Shown: positions 39,563 to 48,697, numbered from the stretch's first letter. The stretch: 64,000 nt of DNA from Cellulosimicrobium terreum (GCA_014803435.1 JACYFD010000002.1:186001-250000), one strand, 5' to 3'. The notes: generated by a model from the letters alone, not told the origin. Numbers and translations are program-made.

Positions 39563-41598
39563 CGGACGCGAGCGTCACCCACCTCCTCGGACGCCTCGAC
39601 GTCCTCGAGGCACGCGTGCGCGAGCTCGTCGCCCGACGGCGCGTCGGCGACCCGACCGCCGACGACCCGTTCCGCGGCCTGTACCTGACGGACGGGGCGG
39701 TCGACCACCTCCTGGGCGGCCCGGCTCCGGGTGCCGACCTCGGCGTCGCGGCCGACCGGCTCGCGGCCGTCGAGCAGGCGGCGGACGCGGCCGAGCGGAG
39801 CGGCGTGCGCGTGCGGCTGCGCGCGCTCGCCCGCGCGTTCGACCTCACCGACCTCGACACCGAGCTCCTCCTCGTCGCGCTCGCGGGCGAGATCGACCAC
39901 CGGTTCGAGCAGCTCTTCGGCTACCTGAACGACGACGTGTCGCGCCACCGACCCTCGGTCGGGACGGCGTTCGCGCTCTGCGGCGTCCCGCTCGCGTCGG
40001 CGCAGGCGCGGCACCGGCTCACGCACGGTCCGCTGGTCCGCGGCGGGCTCGTCGTCGTCGAGGACCTCGACCGGCCCCTGCCGGGCCGGGCGCTACGGGT
40101 CCCGGACCGCGTCGTCGGGCACCTGCTGGGCGGCGACGCGCCGGACCCGGCGCTCGCGGACGCCCTCGTGGACCTCGTCCCGGTGGAGTCCGACGACGCC
40201 GCGCGCCTGCGCCGGGTGCTCGACGCGGGGGTGCGGCTGGTGCACGTGCGCCAGCCGTCGACGGGGTCGGCCGCGTCCGCCGCGGTCGCGGCGCTGGGCG
40301 CGACCGGGCGGGACGTCGTCGGGCTGGACCTGCGGCGCGTCGGCAGCGACCCGGTCATGATGGTCCGCGCCGCCGTCCGGGAGGCCTGCCTGCGGGACGC
40401 CGGGCTGGTCGCCGGGCCGCTGGACGCCGTGCTCGGCTCCGCCGACGTGATCGCCGAGCTGACCGAGGGCGTGGGCGTGACCGTGCTCGTGGGGGAGTGC
40501 GTGTGGGACCCGGACTGGTCGCGCGCGGCGCCCCTGCTCCTGGAGGCGGACGCAGGCACGACGGCGCAGCGCGTCGCCCTGTGGGCGGCCACGCTCGGGG
40601 ACGTGGCGGGCGACGTCGACCTCGACGACGTGACCGCGGCGTTCCGGCTGCGGCCCGAGCAGGTGGTGCGGGCGGCGCGCGCGGCCGGTGCGCAGGCCGT
40701 GCTGCGACCCGACGGCCGCGTGTCGGCCGACGACGTGCGTCGCGGGGCGCGCGCGGAGAACGGGAGCGCGCTCGACCGGCTCGCGCGGCGGGTGGAACCG
40801 GCCGTCGGCTGGGACGACCTCGTTCTCGCCGGCCCGGCGCTTCGCGCGCTGCGCGAGGTGTCGAAGCGTGCTCGGTACCGCGACCGGGTGCTCGGCGACT
40901 GGGCGATGCGGCCCGGTGGTGCGCGCGGGCGGGGCGTCGCGGCGCTCTTCGCGGGCGGCTCCGGGACCGGGAAGACGATGTCCGCCGAGGTCGTGGCCCA
41001 CGACCTCGGGCTCGAGCTGTACGTCGTGGACCTCGCGGCGGTCGTGGACAAGTACGTGGGTGAGACGGAGAAGAACCTCGAACGGATCTTCACCGGCGCC
41101 GCGGGCGTGAACGCGGTGCTGCTGTTCGACGAGGCCGACGCCGTGTTCGGCCGCCGCTCCGAGGTCAAGGACGCGCACGACCGCTACGCCAACATCGAGA
41201 GCGCCTACCTGCTGCAGCGCATGGAGACGTTCGACGGGCTCGTCGTCCTGTCCACGAACCTGCGCGCGAACATCGACGAGGCGTTCACGCGTCGGCTCGA
41301 CGTCGTCGTCGACTTCCCCGTGCCCGACGAGGCCGCGCGCCGGCTCCTGTGGGACCGCTGCCTCGGCGGCGTGGTCCCCCGCGCGGACGACCTCGACCTC
41401 GACTTCTGTGCCAAGGCGTTCGAGCTCGCGGGCGGGGGCATCCGGTCCGCCGCCGTCAGTGCGGCATACCTCGCCGCCGCCGACGACGGCATCGTCGAGA
41501 TGCGGCACCTCGTCACCGCGGTGCACCGCGAGTACCGCAAGCTCGGCCGGCTCACCCAGCCGTCCGAGTTCGGACCCTACTGGGAGCTGGTGGAGTGA
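39559..41598 (+). CDS. eCIS AAA+ ATPase (Pvc15/Afp15-like)
   Basis: Protein of 679 residues. An N-terminal half of about 440 residues, Val/Ala/Leu-rich and characteristic of the eCIS ATPases, precedes a single AAA+ module. That module has Walker A GGSGTGKT (466-473), Walker B LLFDEADAVFG (Asp524, Glu525), a sensor-1 segment VVLSTNLRANIDEAF and an arginine RRLDVVVDFPVP. The family is found in all known eCIS loci and is thought to be involved in assembly or effector loading. Coupled to both neighbours (ATGA before, TGATG after). Confidence 0.93.
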   Translation: MTDASVTHLLGRLDVLEARVRELVARRRVGDPTADDPFRGLYLTDGAVDHLLGGPAPGADLGVAADRLAAVEQAADAAERSGVRVRLRALARAFDLTDLDTELLLVALAGEIDHRFEQLFGYLNDDVSRHRPSVGTAFALCGVPLASAQARHRLTHGPLVRGGLVVVEDLDRPLPGRALRVPDRVVGHLLGGDAPDPALADALVDLVPVESDDAARLRRVLDAGVRLVHVRQPSTGSAASAAVAALGATGRDVVGLDLRRVGSDPVMMVRAAVREACLRDAGLVAGPLDAVLGSADVIAELTEGVGVTVLVGECVWDPDWSRAAPLLLEADAGTTAQRVALWAATLGDVAGDVDLDDVTAAFRLRPEQVVRAARAAGAQAVLRPDGRVSADDVRRGARAENGSALDRLARRVEPAVGWDDLVLAGPALRALREVSKRARYRDRVLGDWAMRPGGARGRGVAALFAGGSGTGKTMSAEVVAHDLGLELYVVDLAAVVDKYVGETEKNLERIFTGAAGVNAVLLFDEADAVFGRRSEVKDAHDRYANIESAYLLQRMETFDGLVVLSTNLRANIDEAFTRRLDVVVDFPVPDEAARRLLWDRCLGGVVPRADDLDLDFCAKAFELAGGGIRSAAVSAAYLAAADDGIVEMRHLVTAVHREYRKLGRLTQPSEFGPYWELVE

Positions 41599-42731
41599 TG
41601 ACCGAGCAGGAGCACGCGCCGCGAGCTGCCGCTGCACCCCGGCAGAGGTCGGCTGCACCGACCGAGGCGCGGCGTGGGAGTCGCGGGACTGCGGCAGCAC
41701 GTCTCGCCTCCGTCCAGAGGGGGCTCGACGTGCCCGGAGTCCGTGCGCTCCAGGGGAGTGCTGGGAACGCGTCGACCGTCCACGGCCTCGTCCCCGACGT
41801 GCCGGTGCAGCGCAGCGTGACGACGGAGGAGCTGTTCGCCGCCGACCAGGACGTGTTCGACGCCGTGCTCGAGAGCTTCCCGAAGCACCTGTCCGCGGTC
41901 ATCGGCGAACCGGTGTCGTTCATGGACGTCCTCGACCACGCGAAGGATGTCGGCACGCTGACCGGTCACGTGCGCTTCTTCCTGCGATACACGGCCGAGT
42001 GCCGCGCGGCGGCCGAGAAGCTCAGCGCCGAGCGGGGAAACCTCCCTGCCGAGCGAGCAGCCATCGAGGCGAACCTCGTCGAGACGTTCGGGCGGTGGGG
42101 CAGGTTTCCGCGCTCCATGCTGCCGGGGCTCGCCGCGTCTCTCGCGGGGAGGGTGGTGCTGCACTCCCCGGACACGCTCGCCCGGGCGCGCTTCGCCGAG
42201 TGGCTGGCCATCCCGGGGGTCGAGGTCACGCGCGAGAAGAAGCTCCAGGTCGCGATGCAGTCGTCTCAGGTGGTGGCCTTCGCGAACAGGCACGTCCAGC
42301 CACGCAGGCTGAACCTGAGGTTCGGCAGCGTGGGGACGCACCACGCGATCCACGAGGCGCTGCACCTCCTCTCCGGCGCGGGCTGGGACAAGCACGTCGG
42401 CATGGGGGACGCCCAGGGCTGGCCCGCCACCGTCGAGGGAGCGACCGAGATCACGACACGTCTCCTGCTCCGAAACCTCGGCATTCCCAAGTCGGGCGAC
42501 TACTACCGCGCGGAGACGACGGAGGCCTTCCGGCTGATGCAGCAGGCGGGGATCGACGCGGAGCAGCTCGTCGACTTCTACTTCCAGGACGCCTCGGTCT
42601 TCCGAGGCGTCCTGAAGATCAAGGAGGACGTTCTTGAGGGCGGCGGGGTCATCTCGTCCGCGGTTCTCGGGTACACCGGCGGGAACCGGAGAAAGAAGGC
42701 CGGAACCAGCTCGAAGGAGACGACGTCATGA
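41598..42731 (+). CDS. HEXXH metallopeptidase-like protein, candidate eCIS cargo
   Basis: Protein of 377 residues. A disordered Arg/Ala N-terminus (1-45) is followed by ALQGSAGNAS and VPVQRS (50-73), the same L-Q-x(3)-G-N plus VQR signature found in the next two proteins. The core contains HHAIHEALHLL (zinc motif His252-Glu253-x-x-His256) and, 24 residues on, the glutamates of TVEGATEIT (Glu280, Glu284), the gluzincin arrangement. No signal peptide. Its place between the loading ATPase and the DUF4157 protein, coupled to both, suggests a cargo protease or toxin. The family is not recognised by name. Confidence 0.6.
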   Translation: MTEQEHAPRAAAAPRQRSAAPTEARRGSRGTAAARLASVQRGLDVPGVRALQGSAGNASTVHGLVPDVPVQRSVTTEELFAADQDVFDAVLESFPKHLSAVIGEPVSFMDVLDHAKDVGTLTGHVRFFLRYTAECRAAAEKLSAERGNLPAERAAIEANLVETFGRWGRFPRSMLPGLAASLAGRVVLHSPDTLARARFAEWLAIPGVEVTREKKLQVAMQSSQVVAFANRHVQPRRLNLRFGSVGTHHAIHEALHLLSGAGWDKHVGMGDAQGWPATVEGATEITTRLLLRNLGIPKSGDYYRAETTEAFRLMQQAGIDAEQLVDFYFQDASVFRGVLKIKEDVLEGGGVISSAVLGYTGGNRRKKAGTSSKETTS

Positions 42732-43396
42732 CATCGGAGCATGAGACCACCGCCCACCGTGACGCCCGGGCGCGTTCGCAGGAGCCACCGCCGCGGTCGA
42801 TCGACCGGGCCCGCTCCCAGGTGACAGAGGAGATCCGCCCAGCCGTCGACGCCCTCACCGGCGGGCGGAGCTCCGCGCTCGGGGAGGTCGATCTCCAGAC
42901 CTTGCAGCGCCACGTCGGGAACGGTGTGATCCAGCGAATGCTCGACGGCGGCCGGTCTCCGGTGCTCGACGTCGTCGGGCGCGGTGGCGGGTCACCGCTA
43001 GCTCCGGACGTGCGCGAGGACATGGAGTCGCGACTGGGCGCGAGCTTCTCCGACGTGCGGATCCATACCGGCGGGACAGCCTCGTCGTCCGCCGCAGCCG
43101 TCGGGGCGCACGCCTACACCGTGGGCCGTGACGTCGTGTTCGGCGCCGGGAAGTTCGACGCCTCCTCCGTGCCGGGCCGCACGATGCTCGCGCACGAGCT
43201 GACGCACGTCGTGCAGCAGCGCAGCGGGCCGGTCTCCGGCACGCCGACGGGCGACGGCGTCAGCATCTCCGACCCGGGCGACCGGTTCGAGCGCGAGGCC
43301 GCCGCGAACGCGGATCGGGTCATGCGGACCATCCCTGCGGCACAACGTTCGCTGTCGGACTCTCAGCCGGGCGACCTTGCCCAGGACGACGCCTGA
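42728..43396 (+). CDS. DUF4157 (eCIS core) domain protein
   Basis: Protein of 222 residues. Residues 59-72 read LQRHVGNGVIQRML (the shared signature). DUF4157 then covers about 84-166: PLAPDVREDMESRLGASFSDVRIH, AYTVGRDVVFG and the zincin-like MLAHELTHVVQQ (His156-Glu157-x-x-His160). DUF4157 is strongly linked to eCIS loci and often fused to effectors; here it stands nearly alone, with a 55-residue tail. The HELTH motif implies a metallopeptidase. Start overlaps the preceding stop by four bases. Last gene of the operon; it faces the convergent 324-residue gene. Confidence 0.92.
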   Translation: MTSEHETTAHRDARARSQEPPPRSIDRARSQVTEEIRPAVDALTGGRSSALGEVDLQTLQRHVGNGVIQRMLDGGRSPVLDVVGRGGGSPLAPDVREDMESRLGASFSDVRIHTGGTASSSAAAVGAHAYTVGRDVVFGAGKFDASSVPGRTMLAHELTHVVQQRSGPVSGTPTGDGVSISDPGDRFEREAAANADRVMRTIPAAQRSLSDSQPGDLAQDDA

Positions 43397-43457
43397 ACGA
43401 CGCGGCCGGCGTGACGACCAGCAGTGGCCAGGACGACAGCTGATGGGCAGGCAGAGG

Positions 43458-44432
43458 TCATTTTCGAGGGACCTTAACTAGCTTCCACCTGTTGCCGAAG
43501 CTGTTGGCCGACGCGCCGCCGAGCTGCCATGTCGCCGACGTCGGTACAGGCCCAGGAGGCGACGTCACGCTCAAGCCGGCAACGGGGTCCACCGTGACTG
43601 TTCTCTCCTGCGTGTCGCTCACGGACGCGCCGTATCTGACTTGCCAGAGTGCCCGCGAGAGGGGCACTGGGGCGTCGGTCTTGTGCTGAGCGGCCACCCA
43701 GGTCGTGAAGGTGTCGAGGCCGTCGGTCCTGCTGAGGTCGTACTCGGTGTCCTTCAACGTGAATCCCAGTTTCCGATCGAACCGCGGGGCGTCGCTCGCG
43801 CGTGGAGCGAACACGCTGACCGTGGCCGTCGCCGACGCACCCTCGACGCCTTCTCCTGATGGAACGCCTGGTGCGGCCGGGCGTGCGGACCCGGTCGCGG
43901 GGTCCTTGTACCAGGGCGCCACTTCTCCGTCCCGCATCGGCTGCGACGAGACGAGCGTGTCGCAGAGGAGTGGCATCGAAGGTTTCCCGACGGGAAGATA
44001 GAGAGCCAGGCGCTTCGTTCCCGTGACGTTCTGGATGAATCCGACCTTCCATGCGGCGAGGTCGTCGCCGGCTTCCTCTGTGCCGATGACTTTGGCGGCG
44101 AGTTCGATTCCGGCGCCCGATTCCAGGCCGACAGTGAGACTCCGCCCGTTGCTCTGCTTGCTTGCTGACAGGGGACGTGATGAAGGGGTTGCCTCGAACG
44201 ACTCGACGTGGAATTGCGCGCGTTGTACGGCCACCGCGCCTGCGGACAGGTTCAGAGGCTCTAGTCGAGTGTGGACCGCTCTGTTGCCGGCGTCGTGCTG
44301 GAGTTGCGCGATGGCCGACACCATCTCCGGGGTCTTGCGCGCCAGGGGTGCGAGACGGTGGCGTGGCGTGGCGCTGCCAGGGCGGACTCGAGGCCGCTCT
44401 GCGCCCGGCGACCGAGTCTCGTGCCTCTGCAT
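43458..44432 (-). CDS. Unknown protein with eCIS-type N-terminal signature, candidate cargo
   Basis: Protein of 324 residues. The ATG at 44432 has GGAGG six bases upstream, which fixes the start within a longer open frame. After a basic, disordered N-terminus, residues 44-51 read LQHDAGNR and residues 69-71 VQR, matching the two proteins on the other strand. The remaining 250 residues are beta-leaning, with LALYLPVGKPSMPLLCDTLVSS, a Gly/Ala/Ser segment and ATWQLGGASANSFGNRWKL at the end. No catalytic motif is evident. Base composition is less GC-rich than nearby genes, which hints at recent acquisition. An operator-like site lies 70 bases upstream. Confidence 0.6.
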   Translation of the reverse strand: MQRHETRSPGAERPRVRPGSATPRHRLAPLARKTPEMVSAIAQLQHDAGNRAVHTRLEPLNLSAGAVAVQRAQFHVESFEATPSSRPLSASKQSNGRSLTVGLESGAGIELAAKVIGTEEAGDDLAAWKVGFIQNVTGTKRLALYLPVGKPSMPLLCDTLVSSQPMRDGEVAPWYKDPATGSARPAAPGVPSGEGVEGASATATVSVFAPRASDAPRFDRKLGFTLKDTEYDLSRTDGLDTFTTWVAAQHKTDAPVPLSRALWQVRYGASVSDTQERTVTVDPVAGLSVTSPPGPVPTSATWQLGGASANSFGNRWKLVKVPRK

Positions 44433-44853
44433 AGTGTTCCTCCGTTCCTCCACCCATGATGGGTGCGGCAGCGTGGCAGGTCGACGATGACGGTGACTTG
44501 GTGCACGATCGGGCACGAAGAGGGCCTCTTCAGGTTGTCGACGACGTGTGAGTACTGATCCCCGAGCAACGGCCGAAGAACGGACGCCTGAGGCGCCCCG
44601 GTTCTCTGCCGATCTCATACGGTTTGCGGGCATACCCCAGGAGCACATTTCTTGCGTTCGTCCGGTCACCGGCATGAGCCGTCCGGCGACCCGGGCGGCT
44701 TCATGACTCGTGGCTGAGCCCGCGCGTTGCGTTCGATCGCACTTCTGACACAAGAGGAACAAAACTCGCCGTCCGGTCGACAATGGTGGCCTGGCGAACC
44801 TAGGGTGCTTCACGACCCGACGGTGCGGTCGGGCCCCGACGAAGGAGTCGTCC
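44433..44853. other. Intergenic region, 421 bases, with operator site D
   Basis: No gene is supported. The left end is the leader of the leftward 324-residue gene with site D (44502-44515). The middle (44530-44780) is comparatively AT-rich for this genome and shows no protein-like frame. The right end carries the promoter and GAAGGAG ribosome site of the rightward hydrolase. Confidence 0.5.
44502..44515. promoter_or_regulatory. eCIS operator candidate D
   Basis: TGCACGATCGGGCA differs from perfect site B at one position and contains the CGATCGGGCA decamer (44506-44515). It is 70 bases upstream of the start of the leftward 324-residue gene, suggesting that this gene belongs to the same regulon as the injection system. 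Confidence 0.55.
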
Positions 44854-46776
44854 ATGCACGCTCGCCCCATCCGACGTTCGCTCGCCCTCGTTGCGACAGG
44901 AGCACTCCTCCTGACCTGGACTGCGCTGCCGGCATCCGCAGCGGTCACAGACCCCGAGGTGATCGGCCCGGTGCCGAGCGCGACCGCCCCGGGGGACCCG
45001 GCGCACGGCTACCCGTTCCTCGCGACGGACTACGACCTCGCCGGGCACGGGTACGTCGAGGAGGAGTTCTTCGTCGAGGGCGAGGCGACGCGGTACCAGG
45101 CGGACGGCCTCACGGACGCGACGGCCCTCAGCACCGGGCACGAGTACCGCACCCGCATCGTGGTGCGCCGGCCCGTGGACCAGGCCGCGTTCAACGGCAC
45201 GGTGATCGCCGAGTGGTACAACGTCTCGAACCAGTGGGACCAGGAGGTCGACTGGTTCCAGACGCACGAGCACCTCGTCCGCGAGGGCTACGCGTGGGTC
45301 GGCATCTCCGCTCAGCGCGCGGGCGTCCACTCCGCGACGGGGCTGCGCACCTGGAGCCCGAACCGGTACGGCACGCTCGACCTCACCGACGGCGGCACCG
45401 TCACCGACGACTCGCTGTCCTACGACGTGTTCAGCCAGGCCGTCGAGGCGGTGCGCGACCCCGAGGGCACCGCGCCGCTCGGGCCGCTCGAGGCGGAGCG
45501 CGTCGTCGCGACCGGCCACTCGCAGTCGGCGGGGCGCCTGCGGACGTACGTCAACTCCGTCGACCCGCTCGCGGACGTGGTGGACGCGGTCGTGCTCCAC
45601 GGCGGCGGCGCGTCGATCCGCGACGACATCGACACGCCCGTGTTCAAGCTCAACAGCGAGACGGACCTCGGGATCAACCTCCTCGGGGCGGGCGAGCGCC
45701 AGCCCGACTCCGATCTCCTGCGCACGTGGGAGGTCTCGGGGGCGTCGCACGGCGACTGGAAGCTCATCACGGACTACGGGCGCCTGCGCATCCGCGACGT
45801 CGGCTCGGCGCCGGGCGGCTACCCGGGCACGCCGCAGACGTGCGACCAGCCGTCGGGCTCGCGCGTGCCGCAGCACATGGTCCAGGGCACGGTGTACGAC
45901 CACGTGGCCGCGTGGGTCGGTGACGGCACGCTGCCGCCGTCGGCCGCGCCCATCGAGCTCACGGACGGCACGCCCCCCACGGTGGGGCGCGACGAGCTCG
46001 GCCTCGGCCTCGGCGGCATCCGCCTCGCCCAGCAGGACGTGCCGACGCGCCTCAACTCCGGGGCGAACGCCGGTCCCGGCTTCTGCTTCCTGGACGGCGG
46101 CTCCACGCCCGTCGACGACGCGACCCTCGCCGACTGGTACCCGGACCCGCAGGCGTACGCGGACGACGTCGTCGCGTCGACGCGCGCCGCGGTCGAGGCG
46201 GGCTACGTGCCCGCCGAGGTCGCCGCGGACCCGGCCTGGTACACGGACGTCGTCGAGCTCGTGGGCGACCGCGTCACCGCTGGGACGATCGACGAGGCGG
46301 TCGGCGCGCAGGTCCAGGCCCTGATGCGCGACGCGCTGGACGCCGCGGACGCGGGCGACTGGGCCGCCGCCGACGCGCTCGTCGCCGACGCGCACGACCT
46401 CGCCGAGGCGCAGGTGTCCGACGCCGACGCCGCCGCGAGCGTCGTGCGCGCCACGCTCGCCGTGCGCGGGGTCATCGGCCTCACGGCCGGTTCCGACGGT
46501 CTGGACGTCTCGACCGAGGCCCGCGCGCGCTGCCTGGCGGGCAAGGCCTACGTCGCGGTCCGGGCCACGAACGACGACACCGTTCCCGTGGACATCACGC
46601 TGGCCACGCCGTTCGGCACGCGAACCGTCGCGGACGTCGCACCCGGCAGGTCCGCTTACCAGTCGTTCGCGGTGCGCGCGACGTCGGTCGGTGCCGGGAG
46701 CGCCGAGTTGTCCGCGTCCGGCGACGGGCGCTCGTTCGACGGTGACGCCGCGTACGACGCGGTCGCCTGCGGCTGA
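44854..46776 (+). CDS. Secreted alpha/beta-hydrolase-domain protein with C-terminal accessory domain
   Basis: Protein of 640 residues with a signal peptide (RRSLALVATGALLLTWTALPASA). Residues about 45-540 belong to the actinobacterial alpha/beta hydrolase domain family (PF20091-like): YNVSNQWDQEVDWFQTHEHLVREGYAWVG, then the nucleophile elbow VVATGHSQSAGRL (Ser223). Residues 555-640 start RARCLAGKAYVAVRATN, with paired cysteines (Cys560, Cys639), and equal the end of the GH92 protein at 11113. Substrate unknown; esterase-like activity is inferred. With the next two genes it interrupts the injection-system locus. Confidence 0.8.
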   Translation: MHARPIRRSLALVATGALLLTWTALPASAAVTDPEVIGPVPSATAPGDPAHGYPFLATDYDLAGHGYVEEEFFVEGEATRYQADGLTDATALSTGHEYRTRIVVRRPVDQAAFNGTVIAEWYNVSNQWDQEVDWFQTHEHLVREGYAWVGISAQRAGVHSATGLRTWSPNRYGTLDLTDGGTVTDDSLSYDVFSQAVEAVRDPEGTAPLGPLEAERVVATGHSQSAGRLRTYVNSVDPLADVVDAVVLHGGGASIRDDIDTPVFKLNSETDLGINLLGAGERQPDSDLLRTWEVSGASHGDWKLITDYGRLRIRDVGSAPGGYPGTPQTCDQPSGSRVPQHMVQGTVYDHVAAWVGDGTLPPSAAPIELTDGTPPTVGRDELGLGLGGIRLAQQDVPTRLNSGANAGPGFCFLDGGSTPVDDATLADWYPDPQAYADDVVASTRAAVEAGYVPAEVAADPAWYTDVVELVGDRVTAGTIDEAVGAQVQALMRDALDAADAGDWAAADALVADAHDLAEAQVSDADAAASVVRATLAVRGVIGLTAGSDGLDVSTEARARCLAGKAYVAVRATNDDTVPVDITLATPFGTRTVADVAPGRSAYQSFAVRATSVGAGSAELSASGDGRSFDGDAAYDAVACG

Positions 46777-46787
46777 CGTGCGCCGTT

Positions 46788-46830
46788 CGTGAGCCCGTCC
46801 GGTCGGTGACTCCGACCGGGCGGGCTCACG
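46788..46830. terminator. Bidirectional terminator hairpin
   Basis: Two 19-base arms (46788-46806 and 46812-46830) with one G-T wobble and a five-base loop form a strong hairpin between the convergent hydrolase and XRE-regulator genes. The right arm runs into the last codons of the regulator. Confidence 0.75.
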
Positions 46831-47617
46831 TGCCGTCGCCCCCGACGGGCTCGAACGCCATGAGTCGTTGGCGCGTGTGCTCGTCCACCGTCACATGGGC
46901 CGCGAGCGAGGAGCCGCCCGCCGACGGGATCCAGATGCGCTTCGCGCGGCCGTCGTGGACCTGGTGCGTGCTCCAGGCTCGGCGGAACTCGGGGCTCCGC
47001 TCCAGGAGACCGATGACGAGGTCGTGTCCACGGGTGTCGCCGGTGACGTCGTAGCGGGCGAGGGTCGCGCGGAGCTCGCCCGCCTGCGCATCCGAGTAGG
47101 CAGGCCGGAGGTCCTCGGGGAACGCCGCTCGCACCTCGTCGTGGCAGAACCACCGCTCGTAGACGTTCGCGTCCCGTGGGTCGTCGTCGACGACCCACGG
47201 GAACACGGTGTCGGCCGCCTTGTTCTGCGCGAGCACCGCCCCCAGGTCGCTCAGGATCTGCGCCGGCGTGTCGCCCAGCCGTTCCAGGATGAAGAGGAGC
47301 CCGGGTGCGGGACGGTCTGCCCCGTCCGGTTCCGGGGCGGCGCGGCCGGTGAGACGGTGGAGGTAGGCGCGCTCCGCGGGGCTGAGCGTGAGCACCCGGG
47401 CCAGGGCGTCGACCACGCCGGCCGACGGCATCGCGGCCGTCCTGCCCTGCTCGAGACGTGTGTAGTAGTCGACGGAGATGTTGGTCGCCGTGGCGACGTC
47501 CTCTCGGCGCAGACCGGGAGTTCTCGCTCTCGCCCGACGCTCCCCGGGAAGACGCTCTCGGCGTGCGCGCAGGAACGAACCCAGCTGGTCTGCGCGGTCC
47601 GACCGCCCGGAGCCCAT
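46826..47617 (-). CDS. XRE-family regulator with MmyB-like ligand domain
   Basis: Protein of 263 residues. An N-terminal helix-turn-helix (LGSFLRARRERL, then RREDVATATNISVDYYTRLEQGR) is followed by the MmyB-like PAS-fold domain (about 95-260), with NVYERWFCHDEVRAAFPEDLRP and HDLVIGLLERSPEFRRAWSTHQV. Such regulators commonly repress a neighbouring oxidoreductase or hydrolase gene; here the coupled candidate is the alpha/beta hydrolase upstream on the same strand, 21 bases away. No link to the injection system is seen. Confidence 0.9.
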   Translation of the reverse strand: MGSGRSDRADQLGSFLRARRERLPGERRARARTPGLRREDVATATNISVDYYTRLEQGRTAAMPSAGVVDALARVLTLSPAERAYLHRLTGRAAPEPDGADRPAPGLLFILERLGDTPAQILSDLGAVLAQNKAADTVFPWVVDDDPRDANVYERWFCHDEVRAAFPEDLRPAYSDAQAGELRATLARYDVTGDTRGHDLVIGLLERSPEFRRAWSTHQVHDGRAKRIWIPSAGGSSLAAHVTVDEHTRQRLMAFEPVGGDGT

Positions 47618-47638
47618 GAGAGCAAACCTATCCGTGGA

Positions 47639-48436
47639 TCACCCGCGGACAGGTACGCCCGTCGCGAAGTCGGTGACGAGGCGGGTGAACTCGGCGGGTC
47701 GCTCGAAGGTCATGACGTGACCGCTGTCGAGCGTGCGCAGCCGGCTGCCGTCGATCGCCTCCGCGAGCCTCGTGACGGCGTGGCGCGGGATGGTCGCGTC
47801 GTGCTCGCCGACGACGACGAGCGTCGGGACCGCCACGGCCGACGCGTACGCCGCGACGTCGATCTGGGCGCCGAGGGCGATCTGACGCAGCAGGGCGGGC
47901 GTGGGGGCGAGGTTCGGCACCAGGGCCTCGACCTGCTCGGGGTCGAGGGAGGCCAGGTGCGCGGGGTCGAAGCCGGTCAGGGTGGAGAACCTGCCGAAGG
48001 TGTCCGGGTTCGACGCCGTGCCCTGCCACACGTCGTACAGCAGGGAGAGATAGGGGTCGTCGGCGGTGCGCAACCACCCGGCGGCGGCGACCAGCCCGAC
48101 GACGCGCTCGGGCGCACGCGCGGCCGTCGCGACAGCCACCGGGGCGCCGAGGGAGAAGCCCACGACGACGAAGCTCGACAGGTCTGCCGCCTCCGCCACG
48201 CCGAGCACCTGGTCCGACAAGAGCTCGACGCTCAGCGCGACACCGCCGTCGTCCACGGTCGGCGAGCCCGAGAGATCCGGCATCACCACGCGGAAGTGCT
48301 GGCTGAGCGCGTCGAGCAGGTGGCCGAACGTGATGCCACCGCCCGGCCCTGTCCCGTGCACCAGCACCAGTCCGGGACCGTCCCCGGCGACCTCGTAGGG
48401 GACTCGGACTCCGTCGATCACTGCGTGCTCTGTCAT
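47639..48436 (-). CDS. Alpha/beta hydrolase
   Basis: Protein of 265 residues from the ATG at 48436. The fold is clear: [12 protein letters not shown] (oxyanion loop), [14 protein letters not shown] (nucleophile Ser, elbow GFSLG), [11 protein letters not shown] (acid Asp) and [12 protein letters not shown] (His). A complete catalytic triad in a soluble protein without a signal peptide suggests an intracellular esterase or hydrolase. Co-directional with and just upstream of the XRE regulator. Substrate unknown. Confidence 0.88.
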   Translation of the reverse strand: MTEHAVIDGVRVPYEVAGDGPGLVLVHGTGPGGGITFGHLLDALSQHFRVVMPDLSGSPTVDDGGVALSVELLSDQVLGVAEAADLSSFVVVGFSLGAPVAVATAARAPERVVGLVAAAGWLRTADDPYLSLLYDVWQGTASNPDTFGRFSTLTGFDPAHLASLDPEQVEALVPNLAPTPALLRQIALGAQIDVAAYASAVAVPTLVVVGEHDATIPRHAVTRLAEAIDGSRLRTLDSGHVMTFERPAEFTRLVTDFATGVPVRG

Positions 48437-48582
48437 CTGACCTCTGCCTTCCGTGAGTGCGCTTGTCCTCAGGCTGCTACGGACGGTGGGTCCCTCACCA
48501 GGGCCGTTGCAGCCGGGGACAGGCCGACCCTGGCTGTCGCGACGTCGTCGACACCGCCCGGTGCTCGGCTGCCGCACGCGGC

Positions 48583-48596
48583 CGCCCGATCGGGCA
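48583..48596. promoter_or_regulatory. eCIS operator candidate C, upstream of the sheath operon
   Basis: CGCCCGATCGGGCA (near-perfect palindrome GCCCGATCGGGC at 48584-48595), then GCGCTCTGCC after two bases, 101 bases before the sheath start. The spacing to the start codon is close to that of sites A (115) and B (108). It probably drives the structural operon. The remaining sequence between 48437 and 48697 holds no gene. Confidence 0.65.
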
Positions 48597-48697
48597 GCGC
48601 GCTCTGCCCCGGGAGGTAGCCGACCGGCCCTCCGCACATGCGCGTCGTCGTACGACCCTGGTCCTCACCAGCGTGTTCCCTAGGAGGCGACGACGAC

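Noticed and set aside
42971-43226. DUF4157 protein as a free-standing toxin
   Set aside because: It has no additional effector domain; the short tail after the HELTH region is disordered, so an accessory or processing role is more likely.
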